Source of the DNA: Pezizomycotina sp. ARF18
Taxonomy: Eukaryota; Ascomycota
Assembly (NCBI GenBank): GCA_002224055.1
Contig: AZLU01000105.1
Location: 19,916-83,915 of the forward strand
Direction: 5' to 3'
DNA: 64,000 nt
Part shown: one piece after another, positions 43,156-58,016 of the stretch
Position numbering within the stretch: the stretch's first letter is position 1
How the letters are laid out: every line of letters starts with the position of its first letter
The notes under the pieces: generated by a model
Seen by the model: the letters and a program-made list of their open reading frames with translations, nothing else
Databases searched by the model: none
What the model was told of the DNA's origin: nothing
Translations under genes and position numbers: made by a program

Positions 43156-46100
43156 TCAAAATTTGGTATTACACACTTTGAGAGCTGCCTGCGCTGCTAA
43201 CATCTTTTTACCCTCCTCAACAAGTTTGTATTTCTCTGCTCGGAGGGCGAATTCATGAGATTAGTTTGCAATATCCATAAATGAACGGATAAAAGCAGAG
43301 ACGCAATGGAATGGAGGAGACTTACGGATTTTACCGCTAGCAGTCTCGGTAAGCCACCCTCGAGATCTTTGATCCAGAAGATGTGCTTAGGAATCAAGTG
43401 ATGGAAGACTTTTCCAAAACCCATTGCTTGATCTCCTCTTCGGAGATGGCTTTGAACTCGCCGTGCTCGTGGCAGGACACAAACGCCGCTACGCACTCAC
43501 CCAGCCTTTCGTCGGGTAGCCCTACGACGGAAACTTCCAGAATGGCAGGGTGGCAAAGAGAATGTTTTCGACTTCTAGCGGAGATATGTTTTCGCCGCCA
43601 CGTATGATGAGGTCTTTTATCCTGCGGTGATCTAAATGAAGAAGTATCTTGGGTGAGTATCAATCAAATTGACTGACCCTAGCTGTTTTCTCCTTACCTT
43701 AACATAGCCTTCTGCGTCCATTTGGGCTTCGTCTCCGGTGTACATCCAGCGAACTCCGTCTTCAGTCGTCATAACTTCGGCTGTCTTCTCAGGGTCTTCC
43801 CAGTAATATTTTTGTAGCTAGCAATATATGAATTAGCATGGTTTTCACCGATCGGATGTCCTCATGTCCTGGAATTGAGAAGAATACGAAGGCTTGGGAT
43901 TTCCAGCATACCGAATAGCCTGAAATAGCAATTTCTCCCTTCTTTCCAATGCCCACTATCTTGACCTGTCATGGACGTCCACTATCTTTGCACTAAGAAA
44001 ATGGATCGCAAAAGCGTGATATATTAACACACGAGGCTGCTAAAACATATCCTTGCGGGGGGGATTAAGGAGTTTTACCGAAGATGAGGCATTATACGAC
44101 CAACTGTACTTGTTTTCCTCTCGGTAGGATCGTCGGGAACGTCATGAAAGAGACTGGTGATGTTTCCGTCATGCCTAAAAACACACCATCTATAAACAAC
44201 TTGTGGATTTTACAAAGAAAGCTGATTACGAACCGTAGCAAATAGCTGTAAATTATCCTAATTTTTAGCAATTGACGTCCATGTGAGTGAAATGGAGCGA
44301 TATATTTAGAAGGCCTACTCAAGTCAGTCAAATTTAATGTCTTGTGAAGCTTCGACATGATTTCGCTGGGTACCACAGAGCCAGCTGCGATGCCACCGTG
44401 CAGATTCTCGAAACCCTTGTGCTCTACCTCTCCAGTGTGAAGGAGCTCTAGCTCGGCTAGATACATTGTAGGAACCTTTTAGTAGGTATCGTGTAGCCAT
44501 TTTAGTAAATAAACAAATTTAAGGAATTGGCGGCAATAGAATATCGCATGAATGAAACCTGACATACACCATACAGGCAAGTTGCCTTCTCCTGCTGAGC
44601 GGAGAGCAAACTCTTCTTGGGATCGAAAGCTTCACTTGGGAATACGATTGCGGTACCTACACAATCACCTATCAGTTAGCCCCGTCGACTTCCCTTGAAA
44701 AATCCAATAAAACGGTATTGCTTACCATGTGTCATGCAAGTGAGGTATCCCAGTACACTCCCAACTAAAATATTCATTTAACAGACATATATTAGAGCTA
44801 AAGCTGAAGTTGATCACCGTCACTAGGGATTCTTACAGCAGCTTTGAATCCTCATATTAGAAATTGAACAATCATCCAGAAAGGAACCAAAAAAAGAAAA
44901 GAGGGGGGGGGGGGGGTGAGCAAGAACTTACTGAAATAGCGGCGGAGGACAGACTACTACATCCTTCTCCGTAATTCCCATCCTATCACCGATTTGCATG
45001 CCGTTATTTAGTAGGTTGATATGCGTCAAGCAAGCAGCCTTCGCATCGAGGTCGTGCCGCTGGTAAACTGTATCATGTTCAAATCGTCCGGTGCTGTTTC
45101 TTCAGGAACAAATTTCCGGACCCGCCGTCCTCCATAACATCGTTGAATTTTCTTAGCAGCTTGGAGTTGGAGACATCAAGCCTACCCGAGGAATTATCCA
45201 GTATTATAACTTCTTCAAAGTCTAATATAGCCAAAAAGAAAGAGCTAGTATGTCAGAACCACCTTATATCCAATCCATTTTCTGGATCGAAAGCTTCGAG
45301 CTCACGTACCGGCACTCCTCCGAATGAAATTTATTTCCATGAATATCCACTAAGATAGACTGCAAAAGCGGAATCGCAGACTTCGGCGGCTTGTACGGCA
45401 AGTTAGTTTCTAGGTCAGGATATAGTGCGTCGCGTCCAAGTGGTTTAGAGCGGCAACGATCTGCCTAGCGTTGTACGCTGGGTTTAATGGGACGACGACG
45501 GCTCCGAGCTTAAATACGGCGTAGTGCGCTATGGCGAACTCGACGTTGTTGCCCAAGCTGAACACCACACGGTCTCCCTTCTTCACTCCGGTTTTCTCAA
45601 CCCGTTCGCAAGCTGCGTGCTCTTCTCTTGGAGCTCAAGTATGTTAGCGGACATTTTGGTGTGATGAGACGACACTGCATTACGAGATTATTATTAAAGT
45701 TAGCTAACGTCATTGGCTTCCAATCTGTACTGCTCGTGAGAGAGTAGAAGGGATATATAGCTGCGCAAGAAACGTACGCTGTTCTATCTCCAAACTTGTT
45801 AACTATTTTCGTGAGGTGATCGTGACATGTTTCTATGAGTAAAGGTGGCTGTTATAATCCCAAAGAAAGCTTTAGCGTTAGCGTTAGTGCTAGCACAAAC
45901 GCACCAAAATTGTCAAAATAGAATAGTAGATATCAAGAAACATCAATTGAGAAGGCGCAAGAGTCTGAAATCCTGTTTCAATGGCTCTGAAAATGAAATA
46001 AGAAGAACAAAATATCTTGCGAGTAAGGAACAAAAAGCGTGAACCCGGAATCGCAGGAAGTCGCTAATATTCCGGTATCAACAAGAACAACAGCTGGATA

Positions 46101-46224
46101 TTCCCTATATTTCAATGCCAATCGCAAAGTCCCAAATCCGGTAAAAAATCCAAATGCAAATGGAATATGTTCACCTCGGTCGGCCCCACGCATTCAGCTC
46201 TCGTCAGCAGCCCGCGAGCGCCAT
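43156..46224 (-). CDS. AMP-binding acyl-CoA synthetase
   Basis: Member of the ANL (AMP-binding) superfamily, close to fungal medium- or long-chain acyl-CoA ligases. It activates a carboxylic acid with ATP and joins it to CoA. The start is placed at 46224 (MALAG, good Kozak context, about 125 bp after a TATA box). Exon 1 ends in VGPTE and splices to PPLLIETCHDHLTKIVNKFG. Then come VVFSLGNNVEFAIAHYAVFK and LGAVVVPLNPAYNARQI, the P-loop-like signature NMIQFTSGTTSMPKAACLTH (about 45050), CLYGVPTMYLAELELLHTGE, GMTETSPVSFM, TTEDGVRWMYTGDEAQMDAE, GRIKDLIIRGGENISPLEVE, ILEVSVVGLPDERLGECVAA and a GLPRTASGKI catalytic-Lys motif. The C-terminus ends CNTKF, so no clear PTS1 is seen. Many introns are present; one near 44900 contains a run of 14 G. 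The substrate is unknown. Confidence 0.92.
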
Positions 46225-46349
46225 TTACGAAAGCTGGTGCTTCTGTCGCAACCTTACTGCGAGTTAGCCGCAGAACACCCCCACGCGCGTGTGTGACCCT
46301 AGTCGCGCAATATTTCGAATCATTTGATAACAATAATAATATCCTTCGT

Positions 46350-46357
46350 TATATATA
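46350..46357 (-). promoter_or_regulatory. TATA box of the acyl-CoA synthetase gene
   Basis: TATATATA on the minus strand about 125 bp before the ATG at 46224. An alternative ATG at 46333 would leave almost no 5' UTR, which favours the downstream start. Confidence 0.45.
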
Positions 46358-47821
46358 GACGGCGTGTGTCCCCTGTTTTTTTGCAAATGGTACGATATGT
46401 ACGTAGGATTCTCGTTTTCGGCGAGCTTGCAGGCTGTATATAATTCGAGACAAGCCCACGTTTTTTTTTTTTTTTTGGTTCCTGGAAGCTCGCGATTTCG
46501 AAACAACCGAAGTAATAATAATATAAAACGACGATCTAAGATAGAAAAAGGATGGAAAGAAAGAACACGAAAGAAGATATATATTCGAGAGCCAAAACAC
46601 CGAGATCTGAAGATATCGCATCCAAAAAGAGAACGGGATATTATTTATTAACAAAACAGGATATTAACTTATATAAACGATTTTAAGTCAGTTTACATTC
46701 CGTCATAAGATGAACCTCGGCGTCAACGCCGATGGGTCGCACACAGCTAAAAAATACAAAAGGAAAGAGAGGCATTGCAAGGCAGGCATCATTTTGGATT
46801 TGCATCTCCAAAATTTCCCCCATCCCGCTATTTTGAACCAGGGTTTCGGCCGCGGAAAAGACAATTTTGGGGGGATGCAGCAATTTTCTTATTCTCCCCG
46901 CCACGAGTCCCCGCCGAGAATTGCACGGAATTAATGGAAGGTGGGAAACTGAAAAGGGACCCTGCTATTGTATTGGCTTTGTTCGGCTTGATGGTATATC
47001 CAATAAAGGAAAGCACATTTGCACCTCGTACGACAGTACGAATAAATATCCTAGATACATTGTACTTCTTTTATGATCTATATACCTTATCCTATTCCTC
47101 CGATCGGATATGCATTCTGGATGCTTCTCTGGCTCTGGCGTCGATTCGTTAAATATTCTTGGCTATATATAAAAAAAATAGAAGAGAGGAAACAAAGATT
47201 AGGTTAACGGTGAGCAGGATCGAAAGAACAAGTAGTTAGTCGTGTTCAATAGGTATATAGGGATAGTGAGCAAGCGAAGTCGCTAATTCTTTACATTGGT
47301 GGTGTGTTCGTCGATTCAAGGACAGACAATACATGAGACTATACAATTCCAGTACAGAGTTCCAGGCTAAAATACAGGATAAAAAAAAACAAGGGATGGA
47401 ACGATATCCTACTATATACACCAAAAGTAATGATTTACATGAGAATTGCAAGTACATGACGGGAAGGGCGATATATGGACTACTAGAACGCCAAATTAAG
47501 AATGCTTTGATAATTGATATAGTTGGAAAAAAAAATAACCCAAAGGATGTTTTATACTGTGAAGCAGGTCCTCGAATAACGATCAGATACTCCTGAAAAA
47601 AGCGCGAAATGCAGGACAAGGGGCTTTCATTACCATGGGGGCGGTTGCCTCGTTCTTGCTAGAGGCAAAAAACAAGTTAAAAACGATACTTAGTCCCGTG
47701 AAGCCAGGTAAAGAACCCGTGAAAAAAAGGATGTAGTATCCTCAAGATGAATAGCAGCCAGAAGGAAAGCTTAGATTGAAATTTGAACTGAAAAAAAAAA
47801 AAAAAAAAAAAAAAAAGAACG
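46358..47821. other. Intergenic region
   Basis: No supported gene. T run near 46461-46476 and A run of about 26 at 47790-47815. Short frames at 46683-47619 are overlapping on both strands and lack homology. Confidence 0.45.
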
Positions 47822-49868
<2,047 letters not shown>

Positions 49869-52800
49869 CTGGAGGAGAGAGAAAAAGAAATATGGGAAAG
49901 AAATAGTTAAGAGAAAAAGGGAAAAAATTATAGCTCTGTTTCTGAGTAAGTTTGTTGTGAATTTGAAACTCTCGAGAGTTGTGGTGAGGCGTAGATTGAT
50001 CGGGACGCCTTAGGCCAGAGGCAACACAAGGCAATTTTTTTTTTTTTTTTTTAAAAAAAAAAGGTTGTATAATAAGAGCAAAGAAGAGAAAACTAAAAAT
50101 TGGTCCAAGAAATATAGATCTATGCTACTGCAAGTACTTTTAACGGCGGCGGTTGAGGGATCAATTAAACATGAGAACGTTTTTGCTTGGTCATGCAGGT
50201 GCAGGAAGATATAGGGAAGGTGTTAGAGCTGAATCGGGTATAGAAGGGGAATTCCTAATCGCTCAATCCAAAAATAAAAACAGGGAGTACAGTAGCAGTC
50301 GTTCCTTCATCCAACCGGATATTCTCTCTTCCCTCTTACTTTTTATTTTTCTTTTTCTTGTTAAAGAAAGGGCCAAAAAGTTAGTAACGCCAGGAGCTGA
50401 TCACTCAGACGTCATGGCTGGAGGGATTCAGCAAATGTTTTTTCCAGGCTGAAAGCGACGTAAACGAGGACAGAAGAAGGGCGTAGATATCGGCAAGACG
50501 TGCAAAACCAGCAGGAAGAAGAGCAAAATCAAAGCGAGGGCGCCTTAGCAGGTGTGATGAACGGAAACGATTGCAGAAAGTGTGCGAAAGACAGCAGAAG
50601 AGGAAGCCGGATATAGAAGCAGCAAATTTTAGGCGATTGATCTCGGGTTGTCCTTTTCGGCGAGTCGTTGGTCCTCGTGAGGGGAATTAGAAGACGAAAA
50701 ACACACGGATGAAAGATTAACAACAATAATACTTGATAATAAATAAGTAGATTCGAATATGAATAATAGTAGAGAAAGGGAAGAGGTGAGATTAAAAAAG
50801 GAACAACCACCTCTTTTTCTGAAACCAAGAAATATTATTTAATTTATTATTTTTTTTTTTATTTAATATTTATTTTTTGTTTTATTTTTATTCTTTTGGC
50901 GAGATCGATCTCAGATCCCTCCATATCTACTTTATCCAAGATACGCTGGAGGCTGTAAATCTCACCTCGCTCGCTCCACAGACCAGCAGCGTTACCAGCA
51001 GCAGTAGTATGATCTATTTATCTATCTATCTATTTATTTATTTCCCACACTTTTCATCTCAGCGATAAGTGGCTGACGGTATCCACCATAACCAGAGTTA
51101 AGCAATGTAGGTTGAAGAAGCATGCATGCACGAGCACAACGATCCCCTCCTACTCATCCAAAGCAGGCAAGCATGGTTAAAGCATGTCGTTTAAAATTCA
51201 GAATGGTTTAGTAAACTATTTTCTGCTTGCTAGCCCCACTTGGAGCTCGTCTCACCACTTCTCGCGCCTTGCTGCTCAGAATCACGATATTTTTTATTTC
51301 CTTAGAGACATTGAGAAAGAAGAGAAAGAGAGAGAGAGACAGATGCACTTCCTCTTTTGGGCTTTCTTCCTTTAAGGTCCAGAGCCTCGTATGTCTAATC
51401 ATTATCCTGAATCATGCGCTGCTCCGAATAGTTATATTTATCTGGATTCTGGACCTTGCCCTGGGCGCATTGGCACCGCCTAGACGGTCGGAGATCGGAG
51501 TTCCTTTCCTAGAAAAAAAAATTTTTTTTTTCTTTTCTCTCACAACCATGTTTGCTCCACTTTTGGCTTTTGCAGGGCGGGTTCTACATTTGTACAAGGG
51601 CAACATCCTCCCTTGTACTGCACAGACCATCCACCGATTTTTTTCTCTTAATTCTCGCTTCTGCACAGCACGACTAGTTGCGATTGACTGGGGGATGAGA
51701 GTCAAGGCACAATTGAGGCTTGAAAGGAAAGGAAAGCGAGGGTAGCGGTCTAAAAAAGGAAAGAGGCGCGCAGGCAAAAAAAGCATGCAGCTAGCTCAAG
51801 AAAGTAAATAAATCGTAAAAAAAAAAAAACGAAAGATTGAGTCTTTGAAGATAACCCAGTGCTGGATTTGATATGCGCCGTCGGCTTGCCTTTTTTGTTT
51901 TTAACTCTTTTATATGCATGTTAAAGCTACAGGTAAGACATACGGCACCTATTAGCTCCAAGTCCTCTGCAAAAAGCCAATCTAGCTGCAAAACACGGCA
52001 AACGAGCTTAAAGCAAAACTTGCGATACAGAAGAAAAAAAAGGCGTGCTCAGGCGCGAGGTGCCCGCTTTACTGCCCAAACGGTTTTTTGGCCACCTCGT
52101 GCCCGCATGCGTGTTCCTTTTTTTTTTATTTTTTTATACCTATTTCTGTTTCACTACAGGCGTATAAGGCTGCGGGAGAAGGGAGGAGAGCTCTGCACGG
52201 ACAGTTATTTTTAACGAAAGTAGGAGCCGAGACATTGGAAACACCATCTACGTATCAATGGAGAAACAAAAGAAAAACCTCTCTACTCGCGTCTCGGGAG
52301 TAGAAGTAAAATATCTATATCACAGGCACATATTATATTAGGAAATTACGACTTTCTGATATAAGTGTGACAAAAAACGGTCCGAGTGTTTGATGCTTAA
52401 CGGAAACTGCCCGTCGTCTTCTTTGCCATTCTAAATAGTCACGTCAACTCTCCACGCCTTCGTATACGTATTCCACCGTCACGACGAGAAGAAACGCGTA
52501 GAGCCAGCCGCCTCTTAGCCAATGGAGTTATTGCGTGTCTATATAAATAAAAAGGCGATTTTGAACAAACCGCCTAAGTATACGCTCGCGAATACTTTAA
52601 ATTTTATTATCTATCTTTGATACCATTAACGAACGGCTCTGCCGATCGGCTGCCGTCCGTACAGGATCCCCCTACGCGAAAGACCACGCTGCTAAATCCT
52701 TATCGTCGGAAACATTATTTAGGTGAGGCCGAAGCTAAAATAAAATTAACAATATAAAAGTCTTGGTGATGAAAGTCCCTCATGCAAAAGAGGATATTTG

Positions 52801-52989
52801 AAATACAGTTATCATCATGTGGACGTTTTTGGCCGGAAATTTGCACAGTGGAGATATGCTGTGAAGTACAATACAACCTGCTCGAGCCACTGCAGCGGTT
52901 CTTTCAACTTTGCCCCCCCCCCCCCCCAAAAAAAAAAAAAAAAAAAAAAAAAAAGAAAGAAAAAAGAGCACGAGCTGGCAATGAATAAT
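49869..52989. other. Long intergenic region
   Basis: About 3.1 kb without a supported gene. It should contain the missing first exon and promoter of the kinase gene. A (TCTA)n/(TTTA)n microsatellite lies at 51014-51046 and an A/T run pair at 51510-51530 (A8 followed by T9). A C15-A27 homopolymer block at 52913-52954 sits next to the VMA11 3' end. A 172-codon plus-strand frame at 51227-51745 has no homology, low-complexity content and a competing antisense frame. Confidence 0.45.
52913..52954. repeat. Poly-C / poly-A junction (C15 A27)
   Basis: Fifteen C directly followed by 27 A, about 35 bp beyond the VMA11 stop. Such double homopolymers are a common place for read errors. Confidence 0.9.
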
Positions 52990-53930
52990 TTAGACTTCTT
53001 GCTTGGTGTTTAATATAAGTGCAACAATGAGACTATCGCGGAAAGTTGTTAGCCATATCTGATAGGGATTTATAGAAATGGAACGTGTAAAACTCACCCG
53101 TAAAGTCCAAGAACTTCCCCGAAAATCAATATCAAGACCATACCGACGAAAACCCTGCTTTGGTACATATAAGACCTCACACCCTGCAAACAAAAAATAA
53201 AAAACTTGTTAAAACACCATACATATAAACCACCAATAACGACTAATTCCTAAATCCCCTCTCCGAGGATTCAAAAACCCACACAGCACAACTACCGTGG
53301 AAACAGGGGATTAGGGGGATGAAATGACAGTCACATACGCTATCACCAATCTGCCGATACAGTATCCCGCCGCGAGGCCCGTCAGACCGACCGAGAGGCC
53401 GCAGGCGAGGTGGTTGAACCCTTTAAAAATGGTGTAGTTCTCCTGGGGACCCAACTCTCCCGCGATCAGGACGCTGACGACGAGGAGTAGACGGCGATGA
53501 TACCGGACATGACGACGGGGATGAGGGCTTTCATGATGAGGTCCGGGCGGAACTGTCCGATACCCGCAATGCCTATGCCCGATTTGGCGGTGCCGTACGC
53601 GGCGCCCATGGAACCGAAGGTCATCTATATAACAATGAGTTTTTAGCTACGTCGTTTTTTTCGGATTTGGCGCGAGGTTTCGAATAGATTATGTTTTCGG
53701 GTCTCCTCTTCCCTGATTTAAGAGTGTGCGATGTAAAGGGTTGTTGAGACTTACTGCTCCAGCAATTCCAGCCTGCATTTGAAAAAGTGTTAGTTGTAAT
53801 TCCAAGTCTTAGAGCATATTCCGATTACTTCGGAAATAACTGAAGAGCAAAGAACACTGGCACAAGAAGGGCAACAAACCATCCCCATGAACGGGGCGAA
53901 CCAGGGAATCAGATCTGAGGATTCGCTCAT
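52990..53930 (-). CDS. VMA11: V-ATPase proteolipid subunit c' (Vma11)
   Basis: Four-helix proteolipid of the vacuolar H+-ATPase Vo ring. Start at 53930 ([17 protein letters not shown]). After introns come the first-helix blocks [20 protein letters not shown] and [18 protein letters not shown], then [20 protein letters not shown] and [18 protein letters not shown]. The next block is [19 protein letters not shown], followed by [10 protein letters not shown], which carries the proton-carrying Glu of helix 4. The last exon, after a 73-bp intron with a CTAAC branch site, reads [13 protein letters not shown] and ends at 52990. The GVRSYM-QSR and [12 protein letters not shown] segments favour Vma11 (c', found only in fungi) over Vma3 (c). 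There are frameshifts near 53480 and 53350. It lies directly downstream of SEC6 on the same strand. Confidence 0.88.
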
Positions 53931-54740
53931 GATGAAGGCGGTAGGTTAAATCGATGCGGGAGTACACGTAAACGTCTGGCGGTGGTGTGTTGGTATTCGC
54001 TTGGTGGTGCGGCGACTCGTGAATAGCTGAATAAATAGCGTGTACGGCAACAAGTAGAATAGAGTCTCGTTGCAGTCGTGTCCGTAGCCGTACCCGGTAG
54101 ATGTGACGGTAGTGATAATGATGTTTTAGTGTTGGCATTTATGATTGACGTAGCTCAGGAGAAAGAAAGACTGGGAAAAAGTGGCTGAAATTTAAATTTA
54201 AATTTTTTTTCCCCTGCAACTCAAAAAGCCGTATTAATGGCCTTTTTCTTTTTGGCGTAGTCGGCGCTGCTTAGTCAACCCCGTGAAAAACCCAAATTTC
54301 ACACACCTCATGCTGAAATAGTCCGAGATCCAGCCCTATTGCTGCTATTACTGCGGGAAACAATCAATATATAGAGGCTTTGGTTATAAATTTGCTTTAT
54401 ATAGTTTAAGTTGCTTGTTTATTGGAAAGAAATATCATTCAAGGTTAAGAAATGTTCTAGTTGAATTGCATATCAAATTGCTCCATGAAACGCCTCTTCG
54501 TTAAAATCAGACTCCAGTATGTCCGGCGTTGAAGAAAGTTACCAAATACACAAACGCGACAATTGTAAGAAAAAAAAAAAAAAAAGAGGATAAATACAAC
54601 AAAAATATGGCTGCAAAAAGGTATAAATATCAAAACTATATATCAAGGCTAAGGAGGCAATTACAAAAAGAAACGGAAGGATTTTTAGGTATGTCGCTCA
54701 TGAATGAATTGAAAAGAAGGCTCGAAGAAATTAAGTAGTT
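53931..54740. other. Intergenic region VMA11 / SEC6
   Basis: Promoter of VMA11 and 3' flank of SEC6. A Lys-rich plus-strand frame (54529-54738) is A-rich sequence with no homology. No other gene is seen. Confidence 0.5.
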
Positions 54741-57419
54741 TTATCTGATTTTCACCTTTGCCATAATGGTTGGAGATCCTATCTCAATCTGACCCAAATC
54801 CTTCTGCCCGGTCTTTACTATCCCCACCATATCTCTAGATGAATCCTCCTGATCTTGAGAACCTGTTCGCCCAAAGATTCGGTAGATCCCAATACTGGAT
54901 CTTGAAATCCTTATAGGTTGTTAGGAGGTCTTCCTTGGGAGCTGTTGCGAGCTGCAGGAAAAGCTCGACGACCACCCAAGACTGCTTAACTTGGTCCCTA
55001 CCCATAATTTCCGAGAAGAATTTAAACCCGTAGCGACATCCTCGCGGACTTGTCCAAAGACGTTGCCTGATTTTACCAGCAGCTTAGCCCCTTTGTTCTT
55101 GACGCAGGAGAGGTAGGTGGCGACCGTCTCGTCACAAATCTCGTAGAACAGCTCCGGTAGAATACTTTCGTCCAGCCACTGCTTGCAGTCAGACAGGTAG
55201 GAACCGAACGTCAGCGTGATCTGCTCCATGTGCTTCGAGCCGTACCACGCCGGTGTGAAAATGACGGATGTCGCGGGTTTTAAATCGTTGAATATCAGTT
55301 CGATTATACGGCTGATGATGACGCTGGCAGTGTCCAAAAAGCCTATTATGCGCCTTCGAGGAGACTGTTGACCTGAATCTTCACCTTATCGGCAGCGCGG
55401 GTTCCAGCCTGGATTTTACGGACTCCGTGTACACGGCGCAGCGGGCTTGGTCGTTCGCGACGGTACCATCCACTCGAGAATTCGCCTTGCGTTTCGTCCG
55501 GAGCCTCGATAAACCGATCCAACTCTTGCCGTGTCATATTTTCCCAGTGTGTCTGGCGCTCTTTCAACAACCGACAGCATTCGTCCACAACGCCGACAAT
55601 CACGGAAGCCTTGTTCGCATCGGAAGCGACGTCGATCGCTGATTGATCATTTGAAACGTTATAAACAGCGCCTTGGAGGTAAAGCGACCCGCTCTCATCT
55701 TCCTCTGGCGATTGTGTCCTGCTGACGAACTCCTTCGTATCATCCTTTATGACATTCTTCATCCATTCAGCCATCTTTTGTGACGATGATGTTCAGGTAT
55801 TCCTTGACCAAATCTTCCTCGTTTCCGCCCAACATCGGCGGCTTCAATGTCGATTTGTTGACTCCAAGCGATTTGAGACCGGCGTCATACCTGCTCTTCC
55901 AAAGTATGATCTGCAGAAGCCCCTGACCGTCTAGATCTTCCTTGGCGACAAGCTTCGTAATGAACTCGTGCATGCGGCCGTGATAAATATCCAAGTACGT
56001 CTCGAAATCTTCCACTTAGGCGGCACGAGCTTGCTCAGATTATGCTTCACCACGTCCAGGTCGTCAAAGTACCAGTCGAAGCTGTCGTGCAGCGACGAAG
56101 AATCCTCCTCGAAGTCCTTCTCCGCCTCGTCGAATTTGCCGTTAACAACCGACTCGATGCATCGATGAACTTTTGCTTGTAACCTCTGGCGCTTGGGATC
56201 CTATTTGTATCGATTGAACCTGGCTACCAGCTCACTATGCTGGGACTTCGCCTCCTGTAGCGCCCTAACCTTGTCGTCCGATCTTTCCTCCGCTTCGATT
56301 ATTTGGCCAGACGTACAACCAGCGAGAAATTCCGGCCCGTACTATATCGAGAAACGTTCATCAGGAGAATGCCGAACCGGTCCTCGAACGCGTATACCAC
56401 TTCGTCCATGATCGCAAAGTAATTTTCCAGCGTCGAGCGTGTATCGTCCTGGGTCTTCGTGCTCTGGTACATGACTTCGTCGCGGAAATCACGAAGCTGC
56501 GTAAGCTTGTGATGTATCGGGACGAGGTTGGGCATTTGAGAGTTGACCCCTATAAAAAAATAGACTCCGTCAGCATATGTAACCATTTAAAGCAACGCAA
56601 GGCAATCGTCTTCTTCATTTCTGTTTATCATTTTTTTTTTTTCCTGTTTCTCTTGGAAATACCTTTGCCAGCATCGTCTGCTTGTAACATCGCCTCTAAC
56701 TCTCGTACGTCCGTTTCGAGCTGCGCCAGAGTGTCCATTGCTTCCTGCACGGCGACAAAGTTCCTATGGACTCGCGAAACTTGATTTATCAGGGGGAATT
56801 CCTGGATCAGGTCCTGCGATTCTGAGCACAGCTTGTCGATTTTGATCATTTCTTCTTTTATGAGCGTAATGATTTTCTGGCCGTCCTCCAGAGCAGTCAT
56901 GCCCGCCTATATAACGCATACACAAAATTAAATTCGTTAGCAAGCCGAAGCTTCGCACAAAGAGACCTAAGTCGGATAATTTCGTGAAGACGGGCTTTAC
57001 CTTCGTGACCTCTAATTGAGACTGGACCCCCGCTTTGAGCTGTGCATCTATAGCAGCTTTGTCAGACGTGTACTGGGATTTCAGCATGCTGATCCTCTCT
57101 AAATCCTACAAACAGAGCTACCTGTCAGCATACTTCTCCAAAAAAAAAAAGTCCTTCCCTCTCTATCTCTTTCAAGTATCTTTACCTCCGGTGCCTCAAC
57201 GTCTCCGCCAGCTTCGAAGCTCCGCTAATGAAAGTCTCGTTGGCAGGCGACAGCGCCGCGTTGGCGTCCACGACAGCCGAGTCGCTATTGGATACGGCGG
57301 CAGCGGTGAACTGAATCGCGGCCGTTGCAAGCGAAGACGTGCTCCGGTTGTGATTCCAGGCGATTTTCCAACGTGGCCTCAAAGATCGCCACGGAGGCGC
57401 GAGACGCGGATCTGCTCAT
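54741..57419 (-). CDS. SEC6: Sec6, exocyst complex subunit
   Basis: Tethering subunit of the exocyst that guides secretory vesicles to the plasma membrane and binds the t-SNARE Sec9. Start at 57419 (MSRSASRASVAIFEATLENR). A variable N-terminus with SPANETFISGASKLAETLRH is followed by the coiled-coil region (DLERISMLKSQYTSDKAAID, TALEDGQKIITLIKEEMIKI, DKLCSESQDLIQEFPLINQV). Further blocks are VPIHHKLTQLRDFRDEVMYQ, TLENYFAIMDEVVYAFEDRF, FETYLDIYHGRMHEFITKLV, GLLQIILWKSRYDAGLKSLG, TLKPPMLGGNEEDLVKEYLN, MAEWMKNVIKDDTKEFVSRT, EDESGSLYLQGAVYNVSNDQ and VIFTPAWYGSKHMEQITLTF. The tail has DSSRDMVGIVKTGQKDLG and PTIMAKVKIR before the stop at 54741. Introns lie near 57088-57190, 56900-57000 and 56545-56660. 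Frameshifts occur at several sites. Confidence 0.92.
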
Positions 57420-58016
57420 GGGTTACGGTCGTGGGGAGAGTGTAAGGGGGTTTTAAGTCGGAAATGTTTTTAACCATAAAACGACGTTCTCCTCTAGCCG
57501 GGTATATACGCTATATAAGGAGCAGTTGAAACTCGAGGTGGAATCGATGATTGCAGTCAAGCTTTGTCGAAGAGCAGTTCGTACAAAAGTTATACCTAAG
57601 TAGGTATATAGAAAGGTATAAATAAGTTTTAACAGTCCCGTCTCTACAGCTAAAATAACGTTTTTGTATGAAATGCTGTGTAGTAGCTGTCAGGCGCTAA
57701 GTAAAATCAATAAGGCTTAAAATTTCCCCCTTGTCTTGGCAATTCTATCTAACCTCCAAAATGGAGAAAAATCCCAAAATTCGATATACTCCTCAAACCC
57801 CCCCCCCCCGGCCCTCTCAGCCTCTTGAGCAACGGACATTTGACTCAAAACCTGGTAAATATACTGCTATACATTTAACAACTCTCCAATTGACTTTAAA
57901 GCTAACAAATAGTCTCCTTCCAGAAGGTCTCCCAAGACGTCGCCGTCCATCAATTTACCACCTTCCGAAAAGAACCCTCCCTACTTCTCGACGCACGACC
58001 GAGTTCCTTCTCCATA
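57420..58016. other. Divergent intergenic region SEC6 / MRPL33
   Basis: Promoter space with a run of 10 C near 57798-57808. An extended upstream frame (57731-58016) continues into MRPL33 but resembles random Pro/Leu-rich sequence, so the start was placed at 58017. Confidence 0.45.

Noticed and set aside
51061-51190. Possible 5S rRNA-like segment
   Set aside because: A few short resemblances (GTTAAGC, GTAGG) are scattered and in the wrong order, with no A-box/C-box arrangement.
51227-51745. 172-codon plus-strand open frame
   Set aside because: It has a hydrophobic and Lys-rich low-complexity sequence, crosses A8/T9 runs, has an equally open antisense frame and no recognisable family, so it is most likely chance.
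52541-52556. TATATAAATAAAA motif as a promoter
   Set aside because: It is a good TATA-like sequence on the plus strand, but no supported plus-strand gene follows within several kb.
54529-54738. Lys/Arg-rich 69-codon plus-strand frame
   Set aside because: It is A-rich DNA with no homology, ending right at the 3' end of SEC6; it cannot be supported.
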